Numbered from the stretch's first letter, positions 16,324 to 25,484 are shown. The stretch is 37,980 nt of DNA from an uncultured Alistipes sp. (GCA_958449275.1 CAUDHE010000009.1:1-37980), one strand, 5' to 3'. The notes: a model not told the origin generated them from the letters alone. Numbers and translations: made by a program.

Positions 16324-17802
16324 TTAACGTTTCATATGCAGCATCGAGGCTACCAGCGCCTGCACGTCTATCCTCTCGCGCCGCACGGCGAAGGACAGGA
16401 ACAGCGTGAATAACAGAGCATCGACAGCGTAGAGCAGCCATGACGCGGGGGCGCACAGTCGCGCGAAAGCCTCGCTTGCGGCGAAGAGCGCCAGCGCCAG
16501 TGCGACGTATTCCGCCATGCGCCTGAAATCGTAGGGCGTGGGGCAGTAGCGTCGGTTGAGACGCCAACTCACCCACACCATCGCCGCCTCGGCGACAAGG
16601 CGTGCCCATGCGGCTCCGTAGTAGCCGTAGCGCGGCAGCAACAACAGATTGAACGCCACCGAAAAGAACAGCCCCGTGAACGTTATGTAGGCGGCATAGC
16701 GCGTCTTCTCCTCGCGTTTGTACCAGAACGACATGTTGAGCCACACGCCGCTCAGGACGTTGGCCCCCAGTACCACGGGCAGGATGAATATACCCTCGCG
16801 GAAATCGCGGCCCACGATAAGAGCGAAGGCGTCGCGGAACAGCGCGATGCCGAGGAATATGGCCATCGAGGCCATGACGTAGTATTTCAGCGCGGCGGCG
16901 TTGGAAGCCGTGAACTCGTCCTTGCGGAAGTTGGCGAGGAAAAACGGTTCGGCCGCCAGACGGTACATCTGCGTAAAGAGGGTCATCACCACCGCTATTT
17001 TGGTTATTGCGCCGTAGAACCCCAATTGCGACATGGCGATCGACTGCGGCAGGATGTATTTTATCAGTTGGCGGTCGATGAACTCGTTGGCGGTGCCCGC
17101 TATGCCGCTCACCAGCAGCGGCAGCGAGTAGGCGAATATGCGCACGAGCAGCGCGCGGTCGATGCGGGGAGCGACGCCGCCCGCGGCCCGCACCGTAAGA
17201 ATCAGCGTCACCGCGCTCGCAGCGAGGTTTGACGCCAATACCCATATCACTCCCGAATCGGCCGCGAACAGTCCCGCCGCGCCGCAGGAGAACACCGCGA
17301 TCACATTGACGGCGACATTCACCACCTTCAGCATGACGAAGGTACCCGCACGACCCTGTTCGCGCAGACGCGAGAACGGTATCATGGCCGCCACGTCGAA
17401 CAGAACGACCGCCGCCGTCAGAACCACGTACTCCGAATGGCCTGCGTAGGCTGCGCCCATGAGCCGTGCCGCGCCGTCGCGGAACAGCACGACGATGGCG
17501 AAGAACACCGCGGCAGCCGTCAGCGTGGCACCCCACGCGGTGGCGAATATGCGCCGTTTGGCTTCGGCCACGTCGCCGCCCGCCGCCTCGGCCTTGGCCG
17601 TGAAGCGGAAATAGCTCGACTCCATGCCCATCGACAGCAGCACCAGCGCGAAAGGGATGAGCGCATAGACGTCGGTGACGATTCCGTAGGTCTCGGGACT
17701 GAACACGTAGGTGTAGTAGGCCGCGAGCAGATAGCTGAGGAACCGCACGACGATGGTGCTGAGGCCGTAAACGGCTGTCTGTTTGGCTAATTTTTCGAGC
17801 AT
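16324..17802 (-). CDS. Polysaccharide flippase (Wzx/MATE-like)
   Basis: A 492-residue integral membrane protein with about 12-14 hydrophobic segments and the MOP-superfamily start LEKLAKQTAVYGLSTIVVRFLSYLLAAYYT. It matches the Wzx-type oligosaccharide flippases that move lipid-linked glycan units across the inner membrane. No glycosyltransferases or polymerase are adjacent, so it is an orphan relative to surface-polysaccharide loci. It is the first gene of the long minus-strand cluster and has a promoter-like TAACTTTG 71 bases upstream of its start. MurJ is less likely because the sequence shows the Wzx-type pattern; the substrate is unknown. Confidence 0.86.
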   Translation of the reverse strand: MLEKLAKQTAVYGLSTIVVRFLSYLLAAYYTYVFSPETYGIVTDVYALIPFALVLLSMGMESSYFRFTAKAEAAGGDVAEAKRRIFATAWGATLTAAAVFFAIVVLFRDGAARLMGAAYAGHSEYVVLTAAVVLFDVAAMIPFSRLREQGRAGTFVMLKVVNVAVNVIAVFSCGAAGLFAADSGVIWVLASNLAASAVTLILTVRAAGGVAPRIDRALLVRIFAYSLPLLVSGIAGTANEFIDRQLIKYILPQSIAMSQLGFYGAITKIAVVMTLFTQMYRLAAEPFFLANFRKDEFTASNAAALKYYVMASMAIFLGIALFRDAFALIVGRDFREGIFILPVVLGANVLSGVWLNMSFWYKREEKTRYAAYITFTGLFFSVAFNLLLLPRYGYYGAAWARLVAEAAMVWVSWRLNRRYCPTPYDFRRMAEYVALALALFAASEAFARLCAPASWLLYAVDALLFTLFLSFAVRRERIDVQALVASMLHMKR

Positions 17803-17872
17803 GAGCGATATCGGTTAGCATCGCGCGGGCATCGCATCCGAAGCCGCGCTCCGCAACGTAGCTTATAACTCG

Positions 17873-17880
17873 CAAAGTTA
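17873..17880 (-). promoter_or_regulatory. -7 element TAACTTTG upstream of the flippase gene
   Basis: On the minus strand TAACTTTG fits TAnnTTTG. No TTG is found 19-21 bases upstream, but the surrounding 50 bases are AT-rich in a GC-rich genome. It would give a leader of about 65 nt before the start at 17802. No equally good element is seen for the divergent TolC gene in 17803-18037. Confidence 0.5.
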
Positions 17881-18037
17881 CTAATATTATCGGAATTTAT
17901 GACTTTTATCACGCAAAAGTCGGGCAGGGCTGCCGCACGGGCCGACGGCGGGCGAATGCAAAGGTGTAAATTTTTTTATGTCGGCGTGTAATTTCCGAAC
18001 GCCGGACGCGACTAATATAACGAACAAACATCGAAAA

Positions 18038-19396
18038 ATGAAGAAGATCGTATTTCGTCGTCTCGCTCTCGTCGCGACCCTCGTCATGACGGCGGCGCAT
18101 GCGACGGCTCAAAACGCCGAACCGCAGGAGAGACGCTGGACGCTCGGGGAGTGCATCGACCATGCCCGCAGCAACAATATTCAGGTGAGAAGCTCGCAGA
18201 TAACCGCCGAAGCGGGCGAAGTGGAGCTGGAGGCCGCCAAGGCGGCGCGCTACCCCACGCTGTCGTTCAACTCGGGTCAGAGCGTGTCGCACCAGAGCGC
18301 CATAAAACTCATCAACGACTACGGCGAGGTGGTATCCGACGGAACATTCTCGTATGGCGGCAGCTACGGCATAGGTTCGAGCGTGACGATATTTCAGGGC
18401 GGCCGCATGCGCAACAACGTGCATCGGCAGGAGAAGCAGCTGGAGAGCAGCCGTCTGGCCGTGGAGAAGAACATCAACACCATAACGGTGAACGTCGCGC
18501 AGGCATACCTTCAGATACTTTACGCCCGCGAGGCGGTGGAGATCAACCTCCGCGCCGTGGAACTGGCCGAGCGTCAGGCCGACCGTGCGCAAAAACTGTT
18601 CGAGGAGGGCGATGCGGCGCGCAGCGAAGCGGCACAGATGCGCTCGCAACTGGCTGCCGCGCGATACGACCTGACCGCCGCACGCAACAATCTGGCGCAA
18701 TATACGTTGCAGCTCAAGCAGTTGCTCGAGCTCGGCGTGGATGAGGATTTCGCGGCGGCATATCCCGAAATAGGCGACGAGGCGGTGTTGCAACCTCTGC
18801 CGTCGGTGGCCGAGGTCTATGCCGCGGCCGTGGAGATCATGCCCGAGACCCGTTCGGCCGAGGTGATGATCGAGGCGTCGCAATATGCCGAGAAGGCGGC
18901 AAAGGCGGGTTTTTATCCGCAGATATCGCTGTCGGCGAATGTCTCGACGGGTCACCAGTCGGGAACGCCCGCCTCGATGGGCAGTCAGCTTCGCGACAAA
19001 CTCAACGAGAGCGTGGGACTGTCGCTCAGCGTTCCCATATTCAACAACAAGAGCGCCCGCACCGAGGTGCGTCGCGCGCGTCTCAACACGCGCCAGAGCG
19101 AGATAGACAACCTCAGCGCCCGCAAGGAGCTGTTGGCGACCATCGAATCGCTGCACCACGACGCCGTGGCGGGGCAGGCCAACTATCTGTCGTCGGCCGA
19201 GAAACTCGCCTACGCCGAGGAGAGCTACCGATTGGCCGAGGCTTCGTTCGAGGCGGGGCGAAACAACGCCGTGGAGCTCATAACCGAGAAGAATAACTAC
19301 CTCTCGGCCCTTTCGGCACGCTTGCAGGCCAAATATCAAGCCGTGCTGGCTGCCAAGATACTGCTTTTCTATAAAGGCGAACCCGTAACGCTGTAA
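18038..19396 (+). CDS. TolC-family outer-membrane efflux protein
   Basis: Start 18038 is chosen because it opens a signal peptide (MKKIVFRRLALVATLVMTAAHATA, cleavage near residue 24) after an A-rich leader; an earlier in-frame start would put 20 residues before it. The 452-residue protein shows the duplicated outer-membrane efflux domain: WTLGECIDHARSNNIQVRSS at the start of repeat 1 and PSVAEVYAAAVEIMPETRSAE at the start of repeat 2, with long helical stretches (QLESSRLAVEKNINTITVNVAQAYLQ). It forms the trimeric exit duct for the MacA-MacB pump encoded directly downstream (12-base gap). Confidence 0.93.
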   Translation: MKKIVFRRLALVATLVMTAAHATAQNAEPQERRWTLGECIDHARSNNIQVRSSQITAEAGEVELEAAKAARYPTLSFNSGQSVSHQSAIKLINDYGEVVSDGTFSYGGSYGIGSSVTIFQGGRMRNNVHRQEKQLESSRLAVEKNINTITVNVAQAYLQILYAREAVEINLRAVELAERQADRAQKLFEEGDAARSEAAQMRSQLAAARYDLTAARNNLAQYTLQLKQLLELGVDEDFAAAYPEIGDEAVLQPLPSVAEVYAAAVEIMPETRSAEVMIEASQYAEKAAKAGFYPQISLSANVSTGHQSGTPASMGSQLRDKLNESVGLSLSVPIFNNKSARTEVRRARLNTRQSEIDNLSARKELLATIESLHHDAVAGQANYLSSAEKLAYAEESYRLAEASFEAGRNNAVELITEKNNYLSALSARLQAKYQAVLAAKILLFYKGEPVTL

Positions 19397-19408
19397 AAAT
19401 TTCACGAC

Positions 19409-20539
19409 ATGAAAAAGAATAAATCACTGATTTTTATCGCCGCAGCGGTGGTCGTCATCGTAGTCGCGGCGCTCCTGTTCGGCCGCGGCGGCAAAGAGGC
19501 TGCGGTGGAATACGAAACGCAGATCGTAGCACGCGACGGCATATCGATGTCGATCACCGCCACGGGAACGGTCAATCCGCTGAACAAAGTCGACGTGGGT
19601 ACGCAGGTGTCGGGCATCATATCCAACATATACGTGGATTTCAACTCCGAGGTGGAGCAAGGGCAGCTCATCGCCCGACTCGACCCCTCGACGCTGCTGG
19701 CCGAAAAGGCCGTGGCCGAGGAGTCGCTGCGCGCCGCCGAGATCGACCACAGATTGCAGAAGAAGAACTACGAACGTCAAAAGCGTCTGTTCGACCGCGA
19801 ACTGATCTCGGAATCGGAATACGACGACGCCGAAAACGCCTATCTGAAGGCCGAAAGCAATCTGCGCCAGTCGAAACTGACATTGCAGCGCGCCGAGATC
19901 AACCTCGGGTACACGCAGATATACTCGCCCATCAGCGGTGTGGTGCTCTCGCGTGCCGTCGACGAGGGGCAGACCGTGGCTTCGGGATACTCCACCCCCA
20001 CGCTCTTCACCATAGCGGCCGACCTGCGAGAAATGCAGCTCGTGGCCAATATCGACGAGGCCGACATCGGTTCGGTGGCCGAAGGGCAGCGGGTGTCGTT
20101 CACTGTCGACGCCTACATCGACACGCAATTCGAAGGCACCGTGAAGCAGGTGCGCCTGCAATCGTCGTCGACCTCGAACGTGGTGACCTACGAAGTGGTG
20201 ATCGACGCCCCCAATCCCGAACTGAAGCTCAAGCCCGGCATGACGGCAAGCGCCACAATATACACGCTGGAGAAGGCGGACGTGTTCGCCGTGCCCGCAC
20301 GTGCGTTGCGTTTCGTGCCTGCCGATTTCGATGCCAAGCGCAGGGAGGAACTGCCCGAAACGCATGTGTTCGTGCGTTTGGCCGACGGCACGACGGAGCC
20401 ACGCGAAGTGACTGCGGGCATATCGAACGGCGTGCAGACCGAGATCACGTCGGGTCTGTCGGAGGGCGACGAGGTGGTAACCGGCGTGGCGGGTGCCAAC
20501 CGCAGCGAACAGAACATGTCGGTGAGCATATCGATGTAA
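19409..20539 (+). CDS. Periplasmic adaptor protein, MacA/HlyD family
   Basis: A 376-residue membrane-fusion protein: N-terminal anchor (LIFIAAAVVVIVVAALLFG, residues 5-24), lipoyl half-motifs GTVNPLNKVDVGTQVSGIISNIYVDFNSEVEQGQLIARLD and INLGYTQIYSPISGVVLSRAVDEGQTV, a coiled-coil hairpin between them (about 90-150), then beta-barrel and membrane-proximal domains ending in GLSEGDEVVTG. It links the inner-membrane MacB permease to the TolC duct. It sits between the tolC-like and macB-like genes with gaps of 12 bases on both sides, so the whole pump is one operon. I give no symbol because the genes are only MacA-like. Confidence 0.93.
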   Translation: MKKNKSLIFIAAAVVVIVVAALLFGRGGKEAAVEYETQIVARDGISMSITATGTVNPLNKVDVGTQVSGIISNIYVDFNSEVEQGQLIARLDPSTLLAEKAVAEESLRAAEIDHRLQKKNYERQKRLFDRELISESEYDDAENAYLKAESNLRQSKLTLQRAEINLGYTQIYSPISGVVLSRAVDEGQTVASGYSTPTLFTIAADLREMQLVANIDEADIGSVAEGQRVSFTVDAYIDTQFEGTVKQVRLQSSSTSNVVTYEVVIDAPNPELKLKPGMTASATIYTLEKADVFAVPARALRFVPADFDAKRREELPETHVFVRLADGTTEPREVTAGISNGVQTEITSGLSEGDEVVTGVAGANRSEQNMSVSISM

Positions 20540-20551
20540 CGCAGCGAAGCC

Positions 20552-21304
20552 ATGAACGACAAGAACAAGAACGAGATAATAAGAATCGAGAACATTCGCC
20601 GCGACTTCCGTGTAGGCAGCGAGACGGTGCATGCGCTGCGGGGTGTGTCGTTCTCGATCGGCGAGGGCGAATTCGTCACCATAATGGGCACCAGCGGCTC
20701 GGGAAAATCGACGCTGCTCAATCTGTTGGGGTGTCTGGACGTAGCTACTTCGGGCGAATACTATCTGGACGGAGTGCCGGTACGCCGCATGAGCGGCAAC
20801 GAACGCGCCACACTGCGCAACCGCAAGATAGGCTTCGTATTCCAGTCCTACAACCTGCTGCCCAAGACCACGGCGGTGGAGAACGTGGAGCTTCCGCTGC
20901 TCTACAACAGCGCCGTGTCGCGCGCCGAACGTCGCCGCAAGGCCGAGGAGGCGTTGCGAGCGGTGGGATTGCAGGACCGCATGAATCACAAGTCGAACCA
21001 GATGTCGGGAGGCCAGCAGCAGCGCGTGGCCATAGCCCGCGCGCTGGTGAACGATCCCGTGATAATATTGGCCGACGAGGCGACGGGAAATCTCGATTCG
21101 CGCACGTCGTTCGAGATCCTGACGTTGTTCCAACGGCTGAATGCCGCGGGACGCACCATAATATTCGTCACCCACAATCCCGAGATAGCGCGTTACTCGT
21201 CGCGCAACATCACCCTGCGCGACGGCCGCATAACGGAAGATGCCGTGAATCCCGACATAGCCTCGGCGGCCGAAACGCTCGCGTCGCTGCCCGAGGAGGA
21301 TTGA
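20552..21304 (+). CDS. ABC transporter ATP-binding protein, MacB/LolD type
   Basis: A 250-residue ATPase with Walker A GTSGSGKST at residues 46-54, Q-loop in FVFQSYNLLP, signature SGGQQQR near residue 151, Walker B IILADEATGNLD near 170, and the switch histidine in FVTHNPE. The FVFQSYNLLPKTTAVENVELPL segment is typical of the MacB/LolD/FtsE group. In E. coli MacB the ATPase and permease are fused; here they are separate genes, as usual in Bacteroidetes. It powers substrate extrusion through the periplasmic adaptor and TolC duct. Confidence 0.95.
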   Translation: MNDKNKNEIIRIENIRRDFRVGSETVHALRGVSFSIGEGEFVTIMGTSGSGKSTLLNLLGCLDVATSGEYYLDGVPVRRMSGNERATLRNRKIGFVFQSYNLLPKTTAVENVELPLLYNSAVSRAERRRKAEEALRAVGLQDRMNHKSNQMSGGQQQRVAIARALVNDPVIILADEATGNLDSRTSFEILTLFQRLNAAGRTIIFVTHNPEIARYSSRNITLRDGRITEDAVNPDIASAAETLASLPEED

Positions 21305-21370
21305 CGGTCGTGAGCCGCCGTGCCCGAGGCATGACGACCACATACGGAAGAAATCGCTAATTAACGAAAA

Positions 21371-22576
21371 ATGAACTTTGCCAATCTGATACAGATAGCC
21401 CTGCGCGCGCTGTCGAACAACAAGACCCGATGTCTGCTCACCATGCTGGGAATAATCATCGGCGTGTCGTCGGTCATAACGATGATGTTTCTGGGCGAGA
21501 GCCAGAAACAGAGCATACGCGCCGAGATAGGCGGCATGGGTACCAATCTGATAATCATACGTCCCGAGTGGCGGCCGCGAGGCGGTGCCGCCGTGTCGGC
21601 GGCCGACCTGCAATGCCTTAAGGAGGCCGACTGCGAGGCCATAACCAACGAGGCGGGTTACATCTCGCGCATATCGCCCTACGTAGGCAGTTCGGGGCAG
21701 GCCATAGTCGGAGCCAACAACTCGCCGACCACCGTGAAGGGCTGCGGCGAACAGCTCGTCGAGATCGAGAACTACACCGTCGAGGAGGGCGCCATGTGGG
21801 GCCGCAACGAGGTGCGCACTGCGGCGAAGGTGTGCGTGCTGAGCGCTGGACTCTACCGCAAACTGTTCCCCGACGGCGGGAACCCCGTGGGGCAGAACGT
21901 CAGGCTGGAGACGATTCCGCTGAAGATAGTCGGCACGCTGAAAGAGAAGGGCGGCGAGGACGACAACTTCATGTACGTGCCGTACACCACCGTACAGAGA
22001 CGCATGAACGGAATACGCTATCTCAACGCCATATACGCTTCGGCCGCCGCGGAGGAGGTGTCGTCGGCCGCCGTGGACGAGATAAAGGCCATATTGCGCG
22101 ACAGGCACAACATCCGCAAGGGCGATGCCGACGATTTCGAGGTGATGTCGATGACCGAGATGCTCGAGTCGCTCAACGAGATACTCGGCATATTGACCAT
22201 GGTGCTGTCGTGCATAGCGGGCATCTCGCTGGTGGTGGGCGGCATAGGCATCATGAACATCATGTATGTGTCGGTGACCGAGCGCACCCGCGAGATCGGT
22301 CTGCGCATGTCGATCGGAGCCAAACGGCGTCACATTATGATGCAGTTTCTCATAGAGTCGGTGATAATATCGGTCGCGGGAGGACTGATAGGCGTGGCGC
22401 TGGGCATATCGTTGGCTTCGCTGATTATAAAACTGCTCGGATGGCCGTTCATATTCGACGGCTTCGCCATAGCCGTTTCGTTCGCAGTGTGCACCGTGAC
22501 AGGCGTGTTCTTCGGCTGGTATCCCGCACGCAAGGCGGGTAACCTGAATCCGATAGATGCCCTGCGTTACGAATAA
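21371..22576 (+). CDS. ABC transporter permease, MacB type
   Basis: A 401-residue permease: a short amphipathic N-terminus (NFANLIQIALRALSNNKTRCLLTMLGIIIGVSSVITMMFLGE) with the first membrane segment at about 20-40, the MacB periplasmic core domain (about 45-240), and the FtsX domain with three C-terminal membrane segments. GIMNIMYVSVTERTREIGLRMSIGAKRRHIMMQFLIESV near residue 300 is the standard MacB motif, and the end GWYPARKAGNLNPIDALRYE is classical. A 66-base spacer separates it from the ATPase gene and holds nothing I recognise. Substrates of such pumps include peptides, siderophores and macrolides; none can be chosen here. Confidence 0.95.
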   Translation: MNFANLIQIALRALSNNKTRCLLTMLGIIIGVSSVITMMFLGESQKQSIRAEIGGMGTNLIIIRPEWRPRGGAAVSAADLQCLKEADCEAITNEAGYISRISPYVGSSGQAIVGANNSPTTVKGCGEQLVEIENYTVEEGAMWGRNEVRTAAKVCVLSAGLYRKLFPDGGNPVGQNVRLETIPLKIVGTLKEKGGEDDNFMYVPYTTVQRRMNGIRYLNAIYASAAAEEVSSAAVDEIKAILRDRHNIRKGDADDFEVMSMTEMLESLNEILGILTMVLSCIAGISLVVGGIGIMNIMYVSVTERTREIGLRMSIGAKRRHIMMQFLIESVIISVAGGLIGVALGISLASLIIKLLGWPFIFDGFAIAVSFAVCTVTGVFFGWYPARKAGNLNPIDALRYE

Positions 22577-22612
22577 TGCGCGGCACGGCGGTGGGTTCGG
22601 CGGAAATTTTGC

Positions 22613-22620
22613 TATCTTTG
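22613..22620 (+). promoter_or_regulatory. -7 element TATCTTTG upstream of the nitroreductase gene
   Basis: TATCTTTG is a perfect TAnnTTTG in the spacer after the MacB permease gene. No TTG lies at the usual -33 distance, so the promoter is incomplete by consensus. It would give an ~75-nt leader that contains the hairpin at 22641-22658. Confidence 0.55.
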
Positions 22621-22640
22621 TGTTCGTCCTGCGGGCACGC

Positions 22641-22658
22641 GCGACTCTTACGAGTCGC
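22641..22658 (+). repeat. Hairpin GCGACTC/GAGTCGC (stem 1 of module M3)
   Basis: GCGACTC, loop TTAC, GAGTCGC: a perfect 7-bp stem identical in its arms to the one at 37802-37818. It stands in the 5' leader of the nitroreductase gene and lacks the second stem of the full module and any T-tract. Confidence 0.65.
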
Positions 22659-22699
22659 ACTCGGAAAGCAGGGTTGTAACACAAAAAAACATAACGATC

Positions 22700-23227
22700 A
22701 TGGAACTCAAGGAAATACTCGACACCCGCCGCAGCACGCGCAAATTCCTGCCGCACAAGGTGGAACACGACAAACTGCAAAGAATAGCGGATATGGCACT
22801 CCAAGCCCCTTCGTCGCGCAACACGCGTTCGACACGACTGCTGGTGGTGGAGAAGCCCGAACAACTGGAGCGCATCGCCTCCATGCGTGACTACGGTTCG
22901 GCGTTCGTGAAAGACGCTCCGGCCGCGATAATCGTGGCGGGCGATCGCGACGCGAGCGATCTGTGGCTCGACAACTGCGCCATTACCGCCACCACGTTGC
23001 AGCTGGCCGCGGTGGACGAGGGGTTGGCGTCGTGCTGGGTGCACGTCAACGATCGTCCGTGCCTGCGGGCGGAGCCCGACGGACGCAAGGCCGACGACTA
23101 TCTGCGCGAGTTTCTTCCCATCCCCGAACGTTACGGAATACTGTGCGCCGTGGCGTTGGGTTATTCCGATTTCCACCCCGCGCCGCTGCCGCCCTACGAA
23201 GGCGAGGAGCGCGTAACGTGGTTGTAA
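22700..23227 (+). CDS. Nitroreductase-family FMN protein
   Basis: A 175-residue short nitroreductase-fold flavoprotein. FMN-contact motifs are visible: RRSTRKF near residue 10, APSSRNTR near residue 35, and the C-terminal CAVALGYSD. CSNxxx-like dimer contacts are less clear. Such enzymes reduce nitro groups, quinones or flavins with NAD(P)H; some Bacteroidetes members reduce host or drug nitro compounds. At 175 residues it belongs to the short subgroup, with the loop between about 70 and 100 shortened. It is transcribed convergently with the large hydrolase gene at 23345; the strong hairpin at 23247-23276 lies between them. Confidence 0.9.
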   Translation: MELKEILDTRRSTRKFLPHKVEHDKLQRIADMALQAPSSRNTRSTRLLVVEKPEQLERIASMRDYGSAFVKDAPAAIIVAGDRDASDLWLDNCAITATTLQLAAVDEGLASCWVHVNDRPCLRAEPDGRKADDYLREFLPIPERYGILCAVALGYSDFHPAPLPPYEGEERVTWL

Positions 23228-23246
23228 AATCACCCCTTGTGTCACA

Positions 23247-23276
23247 TTCCCCCGCCGCTCGAAAGCGACGGGGGAA
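23247..23276. terminator. Strong hairpin between convergent genes
   Basis: TTCCCCCG (23247-23254) and CGCT pair with AGCG and CGGGGGAA (23269-23276) around the tetraloop CGAA, with one C-A mismatch, giving 12 pairs. It lies 20 bases after the nitroreductase stop and could end transcripts from both sides. No proper T-tract follows on either strand, so action as a classical intrinsic terminator is not assured. Confidence 0.6.
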
Positions 23277-23290
23277 ATTCGTTGCGCGCG

Positions 23291-23322
23291 GACCGCGGTC
23301 TCTCGCGGCTGTCAAGAGCCGC
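23291..23322. repeat. Palindrome plus GCGGCT/AGCCGC hairpin
   Basis: GACCGCGGTC (23291-23300) is a perfect palindrome, followed by GCGGCT (23305-23310), loop GTCAAG, AGCCGC (23317-23322). On the minus strand the hairpin reads GCGGCTCTTGACAGCCGC, close to stem 1 of module M3. It lies just downstream of the large hydrolase gene. Confidence 0.5.
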
Positions 23323-23344
23323 AATCATATCATAAGTCCGAAAC

Positions 23345-25450
23345 TTACATCGCCTTGTTGAAGCCTTCGCATTTTACTGTCCACGAGCCGTCGCGGGGAA
23401 AGCCCGGAGCCTCGGCTGCCGGACCGCCGTCCCATCCTCCGGCCATCATTGCCACAGCCGCGAGCAGTCCGCCGTTGCCCGGGAAATAAGGGAACGGGGC
23501 TCTGCCTCCTCCGACAAGGCCATGCTCATCGAAGGCGAAGGCGGGATAATTCAACAGATAGTCGACAGCCTTGTCGGGATGCGACAGACGGGCCGCACAC
23601 ATGGCCAGCATCGGGAAATCCCATCCCCACGTGTCGTGCAGTTTCCATGTGTCATGCACCTTGGCCAACGTTCTGTCCATGGTGGGGATGTCGACCCCGT
23701 CCCCGGGCAGCATGCCGTAGGCCCCGATCAGCGCGGGGTGCTCGAAAGCGTATTCGGTCCACATGTTCCGAATGCCCTCGTGGGTTATGTATACGTCCTC
23801 CTCGACGGGGAGCGGCGAGAGCCCCTCCTCGACCCGTTTCCACTCCTCGTTTATCGGGAGCGAAAGGCGTTTGCGCCATTCGTTGGCGACCCGCAGTCCG
23901 AATTTCCAGTAACTCAGCTCGAAGGTGGGATTCACGGTCTTCATCGGATCCGTGTTTTCGGAAACGATATAGACGGGAGGTCCCAACACATATCGGCCCT
24001 CGTCCTTCTCGTAAAAGGCGTAATCCGCCATGAAGTCCGCAGTGCCGAAGACGATCGCCGCCCACTTTTTCAGGGTCTTGCGGGTAGGGTGCAGCCTGTA
24101 ATCCAACTCTGCGAAATAGATCGGATGGGGCTGCTGCCATATTAGCATAGCATGGATCGGATGCGGCCATTCGCGGTCGAAATCCGCCGTGCATTTAGGC
24201 CATCGGGCACCTCTGTAACCCTGCCTTCGACTCCTTTCGATCGACGAGGGCAGAAAATCTTCATATACGGACAGCGATTTATCCAACAACTCCCAACGGT
24301 TCCACAACGCGTAGTGTACGCCGTGCCACCAGATCATTTCGAAATGGAAACGGCCGTGCCAGCCGTTATTGACCAGTCCGCTCTCCTGCGGCGGCAGCGA
24401 TCCCGCTTCGTTGATCTTCATCACGTACTGCGACAGTACGACCCTCCTCTCCAGCTCTTTCCAGCGAGCGTCTTTGCTGGCCGAGAGGTCGATTGCGGCT
24501 CCCGACTCCCAGAATGATCTCCAGCCTTCCGCACTCTTTTCGAATACGACTTCCGAAGCAGGAGCCTCCTTCGTTTTTTCGCGGGTGTAAAGGCACGAAA
24601 ATTCCATGCGGTCTGTGTCGTAGGGACAGAGTATGAAACGGTGGGACGCATCGGCCGACTCCTGCCCGAAGCGCGCCGAAGATGTCCACCTCAGAGCAGT
24701 GTAGTAGTGCATGCCGTCCATACTGCGGGCTATCCGTGCACGACCTTCCTTCTGCTTTCGGATGACGGAACGGTGGGCGTCGGGACGATCCAACGTACCT
24801 GCATAGGTCTGGAACTGATCCTTGGCGGGATAAGGGAAGTCCAGAAATACCGATAACCGTCCCTCGCGGATCAGGCGACTCTCCACCCAAACGGCTATCG
24901 CATCCGATTCGGGATCACATGCGGTCCTTACCGAGACGGGGATGCCTTCCAGCACGAAACTGCTGTGGATGATGCCTGTCCAGAGGTCCACCTCCTGCCG
25001 TGTCTGCGACAGATCGGCTTCGGTCGCCGCCGTGCCGTCGGATTTGGTCAGGCGAAAACCTATGCGCCCCAGATTGAAGCGGTGAGGATTTCCCGCCAGC
25101 CATGCCGTAAGCTCGGGCTGCTCGGGATTGGGCAGATCGTAGGGAACCTCCTTTCCGTGAGTGTCCAGCGTAAGTCTCTCGAACTCCCCCTCCCTGAGGT
25201 TTGCGGGCAGCGGAAAACTATGCCAGCTCCATTGCGACATGGTGTTGAACGGGACGAAGGTTTGCAGGCCCGTGATATCCACCGAAAAGGCGAACTCCCC
25301 GTTGCCGACCTGGGCGGGGCTTCGGGGATCGGTCTTTGTCGTCACGATGCGATGCCTGTCGACGACGGCTTTGCGGTCGATCTTGGTTTGGCCGCTTATA
25401 TCCGCGCCTGCGAATAAAACGGCAATAAGAATGCCGATCGATTTTTTCAT
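23345..25450 (-). CDS. Secreted six-hairpin-glycosidase-like protein
   Basis: A 701-residue exported protein; the signal peptide (MKKSIGILIAVLFAGADISGQ) ends near residue 20. The N-terminal half is beta-sandwich-like (VGNGEFAFSVDITGLQTF, QSQWSW-like FNTMSQWSWHSF, LDLWTGIIHSSFVLEGIPV). The C-terminal half looks like an (alpha/alpha)6 barrel: NNGWHGRFHFEMIWWHGVHYALW near 360, RGARWPKCTADFDREWPHP near 415, and NTDPMKTVNPTFELSYW near 515, with acidic residues that could be catalytic. This arrangement resembles GH65/GH95-type glycosidases, but I do not recognise a specific family. Its codon use seems more mixed than that of its neighbours (AGG, ATT, CCC appear). It follows rdgB by 34 bases on the minus strand. 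Confidence 0.7.
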   Translation of the reverse strand: MKKSIGILIAVLFAGADISGQTKIDRKAVVDRHRIVTTKTDPRSPAQVGNGEFAFSVDITGLQTFVPFNTMSQWSWHSFPLPANLREGEFERLTLDTHGKEVPYDLPNPEQPELTAWLAGNPHRFNLGRIGFRLTKSDGTAATEADLSQTRQEVDLWTGIIHSSFVLEGIPVSVRTACDPESDAIAVWVESRLIREGRLSVFLDFPYPAKDQFQTYAGTLDRPDAHRSVIRKQKEGRARIARSMDGMHYYTALRWTSSARFGQESADASHRFILCPYDTDRMEFSCLYTREKTKEAPASEVVFEKSAEGWRSFWESGAAIDLSASKDARWKELERRVVLSQYVMKINEAGSLPPQESGLVNNGWHGRFHFEMIWWHGVHYALWNRWELLDKSLSVYEDFLPSSIERSRRQGYRGARWPKCTADFDREWPHPIHAMLIWQQPHPIYFAELDYRLHPTRKTLKKWAAIVFGTADFMADYAFYEKDEGRYVLGPPVYIVSENTDPMKTVNPTFELSYWKFGLRVANEWRKRLSLPINEEWKRVEEGLSPLPVEEDVYITHEGIRNMWTEYAFEHPALIGAYGMLPGDGVDIPTMDRTLAKVHDTWKLHDTWGWDFPMLAMCAARLSHPDKAVDYLLNYPAFAFDEHGLVGGGRAPFPYFPGNGGLLAAVAMMAGGWDGGPAAEAPGFPRDGSWTVKCEGFNKAM

Positions 25451-25484
25451 TGCGGGTTTGGGTTATCGTTATGCGATTGTATGG

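Noticed and set aside
7280..17802. Reading the whole minus-strand block as one operon
   Set aside because: Spacing is mostly tight, but hairpin-rich gaps at 8129-8227, 9792-9930 and 15042-15132 may separate transcripts; only the coupled runs are claimed.
19424..23245. A 1,273-codon open frame on the minus strand, antisense to the macAB operon and the nitroreductase gene
   Set aside because: It spans five plus-strand genes and their spacers. The sense genes almost never use TTA, CTA or TCA codons, so the opposite strand lacks stops by default. The predicted protein is His/Arg/Tyr-rich with no domain, whereas all sense genes have clear families.
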